Under the pieces are notes generated by a model. That model was not told the DNA's origin. It saw nothing but the letters and a program-made list of their open reading frames with translations, and made no database searches. Positions 63,424 through 63,784 of a stretch of 63,784 nucleotides of DNA are shown here, piece by piece. A program made the position numbers and the translations under genes. Every line of letters begins with the position of its first letter. The first letter of the stretch is position 1. The stretch lies in NCBI GenBank assembly GCA_947466585.1, contig CANIEU010000012.1, forward strand, positions 1-63,784, written 5' to 3'. The DNA comes from Fibrobacterota bacterium. Lineage in GTDB: Bacteria > Fibrobacterota > Fibrobacteria > UBA11236.

Positions 63424-63500
63424 CCCATCGGCTGCTCAACTGGCTTGGGGCTCAAACGTCCGAGAGGGTCTGGTACGCGCTTCCTTGCTTATCGGAAAGA

Positions 63501-63531
63501 AAAAAACTCCCCTGTTTTCGGGAGCGTTTAA
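63501..63531 (-). terminator. Intrinsic terminator for a unit entering from the right
   Basis: Minus strand: CTCCC, GAAAACAG loop, GGGAG, with flanking AAAC/GTTT pairs, followed by seven or more T. No complete gene lies to the right within the window, so the unit it ends starts beyond 63784 or at the edge. Confidence 0.65.
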
Positions 63532-63645
63532 TCCTTAATGCAAGGAGAGGTGTTAGACAGCGATAAATCCGCGGTATGATTCGAAGTAATAATTGTGATG
63601 ATTTGGCTGGATTTTGCGGAGATATTTTCTGGCGGAATCAATTTG

Positions 63646-63784
63646 TTAAAGCGCTGAATTTTCAAGGTTAGACGCCGTATACCGGAAAAAGGCCTCCCGC
63701 ATTCGATACAATTGGCTCTTCATATAGATCTCGTTCATTCTGGGCCCCCCCCCCCCCCCCCCCCCCCCACAACAACAGAACCAA
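63646..63784 (-). other. Possible 3' end of a CDS running off the window, broken by a poly-G tract
   Basis: A minus-strand frame is open from the edge to TAA at 63646-63648. After the poly-G tract it reads PRMNEIYMKSQLYRMREAFF and a further 12 residues. The stretch looks protein-like and is followed by a terminator, but the homopolymer and edge make its frame unreliable. No family recognised. The rest of 63540-63645 holds nothing I can support. Confidence 0.25.
63745..63768. repeat. Homopolymer of 24 C at the window edge
   Basis: 24 consecutive C (poly-G on the minus strand) followed by a low-complexity ACAACAACAGAACCAA end. It is either a real phase-variable tract or a sequencing/assembly artefact at a contig end; the latter seems likelier. 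Confidence 0.9.

Overview
The window is a GC-rich stretch of bacterial chromosome filled mostly with single-copy housekeeping genes. I see no phage, insertion sequence, integron or CRISPR array. My best placement is the FCB group, most likely Fibrobacterota or a near relative. The reasons are: many genes have a Bacteroidota-type -7 promoter element (TAnnTTTG) just before the start codon; two secreted proteins end in a sorting-like tail with an RxxRG motif; there is a futalosine-pathway menaquinone gene (mqnE) and a C5-pathway haem operon; and a canonical Ala-Gly-cleaved LexA. The placement is inference, since there is no rRNA gene here.

Layout. 1-5.9 kb: end of a comF-like gene, a DUF975 membrane protein, tRNA-Ser, a small penicillin-binding protein with orn, fabF, and fba. 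6.2-9.5 kb: xseA-xseB, a DUF1330 protein, and a secreted malectin-like protein. 9.6-15.3 kb: a sugar ABC importer (permease and double ATPase, no binding protein) behind a large GH2-like protein. 15.5-18.6 kb: an Arg/Asp/Gly-rich membrane-anchored protein divergent from lexA, then a MORN/TonB-like lipoprotein. 18.6-30.6 kb: queG with a secreted FCB-type protein of unknown function, map, a tiny lipoprotein, a broken MFS gene, a DEAD-box helicase, metG, a sirohaem synthase, a processive-type GT2 glycosyltransferase and algH. 30.8-36.8 kb: gltB-gltD. 36.9-40.7 kb: thpR, cutA, an unknown polytopic membrane protein, purE-purK. 40.7-46.2 kb: a tight hemX-hemA-hemC-hemD-hemL operon. 46.3-49.6 kb: hslO-dnaX-ybaB. 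49.7-53.7 kb: a sulfur/cysteine cluster (Rrf2 regulator, cysH, cysK, moeB/thiF-like, facing a TauE-type exporter). 53.9-63.4 kb: mutL, a 1399-residue repetitive secreted protein, hemB with a HIT protein and rpmG, and mqnE.

How the genes work together. Tetrapyrrole synthesis is well covered: HemA and HemL make 5-aminolevulinate from glutamyl-tRNA, HemB, HemC and HemD carry it to uroporphyrinogen III, and the CysG-type protein diverts some to sirohaem, which sulfite reduction needs. CysH and CysK cover part of sulfate assimilation. GltB/GltD supply glutamate. XseAB, LexA, MutL and DnaX are DNA maintenance genes.

The most unusual signals are: (1) a recurring TAnnTTT(G/C) element whose last base lies only 4-8 nt before the start codon, predicting leaderless or nearly leaderless mRNAs; (2) pairs of inverted arrays of 7- or 8-nt tandem units that bound several intergenic gaps, one arm at a stop codon and the other at the next start codon; (3) a ten-A run in dnaX where both alternative frames stop at once, as in programmed tau/gamma production; (4) a His-rich tail on HemB and a Lys-rich tail on HemC; and (5) a MutL lacking its endonuclease residues.
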